Program-made: the position numbers and the translations under genes
Origin: JAFDXJ01 sp038257845
GTDB lineage: Bacteria > Bacteroidota > Bacteroidia > Chitinophagales > Chitinophagaceae
Length of the DNA: 64,000 bases
Assembly: GCA_038257845.1 (NCBI GenBank)
Contig: JBBSQL010000008.1
Location: 1-64,000, forward strand
Direction: 5' to 3'
Notes under the pieces: model-generated
What the model saw: the letters and a program-made list of their open reading frames with translations, nothing else
Databases searched by the model: none
Told to the model about the DNA's origin: nothing
Shown: positions 61,184 to 64,000 of the stretch, one piece after another
Layout: every line of letters begins with the position of its first letter
Numbering within the stretch: the first letter of the stretch is position 1

Positions 61184-61410
61184 AAAACCCGCTTTAGGAT
61201 GATACAATGAAATTTAGCGGGGTTATTGCTGACAGCTTATAAATCTAATATATTTTTATTCATTTTCATAGCTTTTTCCATATTTTTATGCATGAATTTT
61301 TATGTGCAAAAATGCGTTCATCACTGTTTATCCACATTCTATATTATCTAATTGTTAAGTGGTCTTCATTTGATTAAGCGGGTTGTATCTTTACCAACAT
61401 AAAATTCTTT

Positions 61411-61866
61411 ATGTACCCGCACATAAAACTTCGCCAGCAGGAAATGAATGATTATATCATTTACGAATCCTGTGCGCCTTCCGAAAAGCTTTTGGAATTT
61501 TCTTACACTGCATCCAGTCATACAGGCCACCTGAGTTTTTCTAATTCCAGCCGCGTATTTGTCATTGATAAAGAAGGCGTGAGGCATAATAAAATGGTCA
61601 TCAAAAATGAACACGGTTATATTATTGGAAAATTAATTCCTTATTCGGGCAATGAATGGCAGGGCCTCGTGGATATTGAAGGAAAACATTTCGGGTATAT
61701 TTTATCTAAAAAAGGCCTTGAAATAAAAATCTACAGCATCGAAAACGGCGAACTTTTACTCAATTGCGCCCTACCTGTTTCGGATAACGGGAATGTGCTC
61801 ATCGAAGAAGATACTGCCGGCATTTCACTCGGACTTTGCTGGTATAGTTATTTACAGAATTCATAG
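61411..61866 (+). CDS. Conserved-looking hypothetical protein
   Basis: A 151-residue soluble protein with no domain I recognise. It is rich in beta-strands (RVFVIDKEGVRHNKMVIKNE, GYIIGKLIPYSGNEWQGLVD), resembling a small beta-sandwich such as LURP-one/tubby-like proteins. That similarity is weak. No signal peptide. ATG 61411; a second ATG 33 nt later (MNDYIIYES) is also possible. It lies 61 nt ahead of the membrane protein gene on the same strand and about 200 nt after the divergent T9SS gene, a gap in which I see nothing else. Confidence 0.6.
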   Translation: MYPHIKLRQQEMNDYIIYESCAPSEKLLEFSYTASSHTGHLSFSNSSRVFVIDKEGVRHNKMVIKNEHGYIIGKLIPYSGNEWQGLVDIEGKHFGYILSKKGLEIKIYSIENGELLLNCALPVSDNGNVLIEEDTAGISLGLCWYSYLQNS

Positions 61867-61927
61867 TATTTCAAATTAATTTGCGTTCCTCGCATTTCCC
61901 TGCTTATTTTGTTGACAAACTGCAGCA

Positions 61928-63181
61928 TTGGAAATTTTTATTACCATCATTTATTGCATACTCTTCACCTGGCTGGCCATTCATACAAAATTTTTTGTGG
62001 GGTCTGCGCTGGGAAAATGGTTTTTAGCCGCATTGTTTTTAATTAAAATAATGGCCGCTATTGCGTATGGCATTTATTTCTCACAACCCACTCTTTTGTC
62101 CACAAGCGATTCCTGGAATTATTTTCAACTAAGCAAAGGTGAAACCGACTGGCTTTTGCAGGATCCTTTCGCTTTTATAAAAGATATTTTCACATCCGGC
62201 TATCACCATAGCAGTAATCTTTTTTTGCAGGGCAATTCCTACTGGAATGATTTGAAAAGTAATGTGATGATCAAGCTGATGGCGCTTTGCAATCTGTTTA
62301 CTTTTAAAAATTATTATGCCAATGCAGTGCTCCTGAATTATATTTATTTCTTTGGGCCTGTTGCAGTTTACCGCGTATTTTCTCCAAAGGCTCAAAAAAA
62401 TATTCCCTCGGCAATTGCCGTTTTTTGTATTCCCTCTTTTTTATTCTGGTGCAGCGGCGCACATAAAGACGGCTTATTATTTACCTGCATCGGGCTGATC
62501 ATATATTTTTTTTATACTCAATTAAGAAACAGGAAAATAAATTATGCTTACATTGTTTATAGTTTGTTCTTATTAATCATCATTTTTGCCTTGCGCAATT
62601 TTCTCGCATTTTTATTATTGCCCGCTTTGCTCGTTTGGGCATTATGTGATTTTTATCCAAAGAAAAAATGGCTGATCATTTTGCTTATTTATGGAACAGG
62701 TATTTTCTTGTTTTTTCTCACCGGTTTTTTAAAAGATGCAAATAATTTTCCTGAATATATTGTAAAAAAACAACAAGAATTTAAAGTCCTCGGTGGCGGT
62801 TCGCAAATTGATTTACCTGCGCTGCAACCCACTGCGATTAGCTATTTGAAATTTTTACCCAATGCTTTTGACATTTCATTTCTCCGGCCACATTTTTCAG
62901 AATGGAAAAGTATCTCAGCCATTTTCGCGACACTTGAATTATGTGCATTATGGCTTTTTGTTTTTTTATCCGTTTTTCGTTTGAAAAAAGACTCAATATT
63001 TCGTACCTCATTTTTTGTCTTTTGTTGTTGCTTTTCTATTTCAGTTTTATTGCTGTGCGGCTATACAGTTACATTATCAGGTGCCATTACAAGATATCGA
63101 AGTATCATTTTGCCATTTATTATTACGCCATTTGTAATGTGTTTATTTTATAAAAATAAAAGTGATGATGGCTCATATTAA
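61928..63181 (+). CDS. Polytopic membrane protein of unknown function
   Basis: A 417-residue protein with about ten hydrophobic helices and a periplasmic-looking loop after helix 2 (SQPTLLSTSDSWNYFQLSKG). It is reminiscent of EpsG or O-antigen polymerase/glycosyltransferase-like membrane proteins in size, but no motif confirms it. The motif WCSGAHKDGLLFTCIGLI is notable. The only start in the right place is TTG at 61928, since an in-frame TGA lies at 61913-61915. Helices such as FLLLPALLVWALC and FFVFCCCFSISVLLLCG are clear. Confidence 0.68.
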   Translation: MEIFITIIYCILFTWLAIHTKFFVGSALGKWFLAALFLIKIMAAIAYGIYFSQPTLLSTSDSWNYFQLSKGETDWLLQDPFAFIKDIFTSGYHHSSNLFLQGNSYWNDLKSNVMIKLMALCNLFTFKNYYANAVLLNYIYFFGPVAVYRVFSPKAQKNIPSAIAVFCIPSFLFWCSGAHKDGLLFTCIGLIIYFFYTQLRNRKINYAYIVYSLFLLIIIFALRNFLAFLLLPALLVWALCDFYPKKKWLIILLIYGTGIFLFFLTGFLKDANNFPEYIVKKQQEFKVLGGGSQIDLPALQPTAISYLKFLPNAFDISFLRPHFSEWKSISAIFATLELCALWLFVFLSVFRLKKDSIFRTSFFVFCCCFSISVLLLCGYTVTLSGAITRYRSIILPFIITPFVMCLFYKNKSDDGSY

Positions 63182-63309
63182 ATATTTTAATAATAATCAT
63201 AATATCTACAATTTTTCCCCAAAAACAATTTGTTTTAAAAATATTTTTGATTTATTTGTAATCAGATATATAAATTTGCCTATTATTTATAAAATAAACT
63301 GCAAATTTT

Positions 63310-64000
63310 ATGTCACTCCGTTTTGATGCAATCAAACACATCAGCCAAAAAACTAACAATCATCCGGAAATTAAATCCACTAAGATTACGTCCATTTTTG
63401 GCGAAAATGTATTCACCCTGGAAAAATCAAGGGTTTTTCTAAGTGATGAAGCCTATAAAAGTCTTTTACAAAGTATCAGGGCGGGTAAAAAAATTGAAAG
63501 ATCCATTGCCACACAACTGGCAAACGGACTTCGTACCTGGGCGGAAAGCAAAGGAGTAACGCATTACACGCATTGGTTTCAACCTTTAAATGGCACAACT
63601 GCAGAAAAACACGATTCATTTTTTACAATCAAAAGTGATGGCAGCCCAATCGAAGAATTTGACGGCGCAGCTTTGATTCAACAGGAACCAGACGCATCCT
63701 CATTTCCAAGTGGTGGTTTGAGAGCGACTTTTGAAGCGCGTGGTTATACTGCCTGGGATCCATCTTCCCCGGCTTTTATTATGGAAATTGGTCAGGGCAA
63801 AACTTTGTGTATTCCTACAATATTCGTTTCTTATACCGGCGCATCCCTGGATTATAAAGCGCCATTATTAAAAGCGCTTGAATCTTTAAATAAAGCAGCA
63901 CTCGAAGTTTGTAACTATTTTGATAAAAATATTAATAAAGTAACTGCCACACTTGGCTGGGAACAGGAATATTTTGTGATAGACGAATCGCTGGCTGATG
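63310..64000 (+). CDS. glnN: Type III glutamine synthetase (3' end missing)
   Basis: First 230 residues of a GSIII enzyme that makes glutamine from glutamate and ammonia with ATP. Starts MSLRFDAIKHISQK at ATG 63310 and runs open to the window end. GSIII marks are GVTHYTHWFQPLNGTTAEKH (~85-104) with HDSFF, RATFEARGYTAWDPSSPAF and the metal-binding LGWEQEYFVIDE. This family (~725 residues) replaces the common GSI in many Bacteroidota. The rest lies outside the window. Confidence 0.93.
   Translation, partial: MSLRFDAIKHISQKTNNHPEIKSTKITSIFGENVFTLEKSRVFLSDEAYKSLLQSIRAGKKIERSIATQLANGLRTWAESKGVTHYTHWFQPLNGTTAEKHDSFFTIKSDGSPIEEFDGAALIQQEPDASSFPSGGLRATFEARGYTAWDPSSPAFIMEIGQGKTLCIPTIFVSYTGASLDYKAPLLKALESLNKAALEVCNYFDKNINKVTATLGWEQEYFVIDESLAD

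Noticed and set aside
1..64000. Prophage, insertion sequence or integrative element
   Set aside because: No transposase, integrase, phage structural gene or flanking direct repeats were recognised.

Overview
The window is AT-rich chromosomal DNA of a Bacteroidota bacterium, most like the Chitinophagaceae. The evidence is a type-A T9SS sorting tail, a DUF4293 gene, a type III glutamine synthetase, a long-form IspH, a type-B L31, an S16 with an extended acidic tail, starts without clear Shine-Dalgarno sequences, and a few TATTTTTG sequences matching the Bacteroidota -7 box (TAnnTTTG). The first gene (dnaE) and the last (type III glutamine synthetase) are cut by the window edges. I see no transposase, phage, cas or conjugation gene, so this is mostly core genome with one metabolic island.

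Layout. 1-7.9 kb: dnaE, a GNAT acetyltransferase, serA, rpmE2, a YajQ protein, a roughly 700-nt AT-rich gene-free stretch carrying a decayed duplication, then lgt. 7.9-16 kb: envelope genes (LptD-like barrel, cell-wall amidase, MCE/MlaD protein, LptA-like OstA protein), a DUF2520 protein and a small membrane protein, followed by four REP-like repeats. 16-26.5 kb: cobalamin adenosyltransferase, ispH, a giant putative outer-membrane protein with no normal start codon for its signal peptide, trmN6, aspartate kinase, fbp, a putative glycosidase lipoprotein and a DUF1569 protein.

26.6-38 kb is the most interesting part. It is a clade II type (Sec-exported) nitrous oxide reductase locus reading leftward: cytochrome c, nosZ, fasciclin lipoprotein, a membrane protein-NosL fusion, nosD, nosF, nosY. 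A divergent polytopic membrane protein with a His-x-His-x-His motif lies beside it. Two palindromes with the core TGAT-N4-ATCA, the FNR-type spacing, lie in front of the divergent pair and in front of a small coiled-coil gene. The next genes are a PAS histidine kinase and a response regulator whose output is a Crp/Fnr module. I infer that this two-component system controls the nos genes, with electrons passing from cytochrome c to NosZ. No nitrite or nitric oxide reductase is visible here. Hairpins after nosZ, after the fasciclin gene and after nosY suggest the locus is expressed in segments.

38-64 kb: a secreted EEP-family hydrolase, a lipoprotein, a GT35 glucan-phosphorylase homologue in which the PLP lysine is replaced by threonine, a TPR protein, tRNA-Gly(CCC), glnS, tilS, a GH13 enzyme, an APC permease, a SlyD-like isomerase, fmt, a LysM protein, an alpha-oxoamine synthase (sphingolipid or sulfonolipid type), a PafA-like phosphatase, a YpdA-like reductase, rimM, rpsP, ffh, DUF4293, a T9SS cargo protein, two unknown genes and the start of the glutamine synthetase gene.
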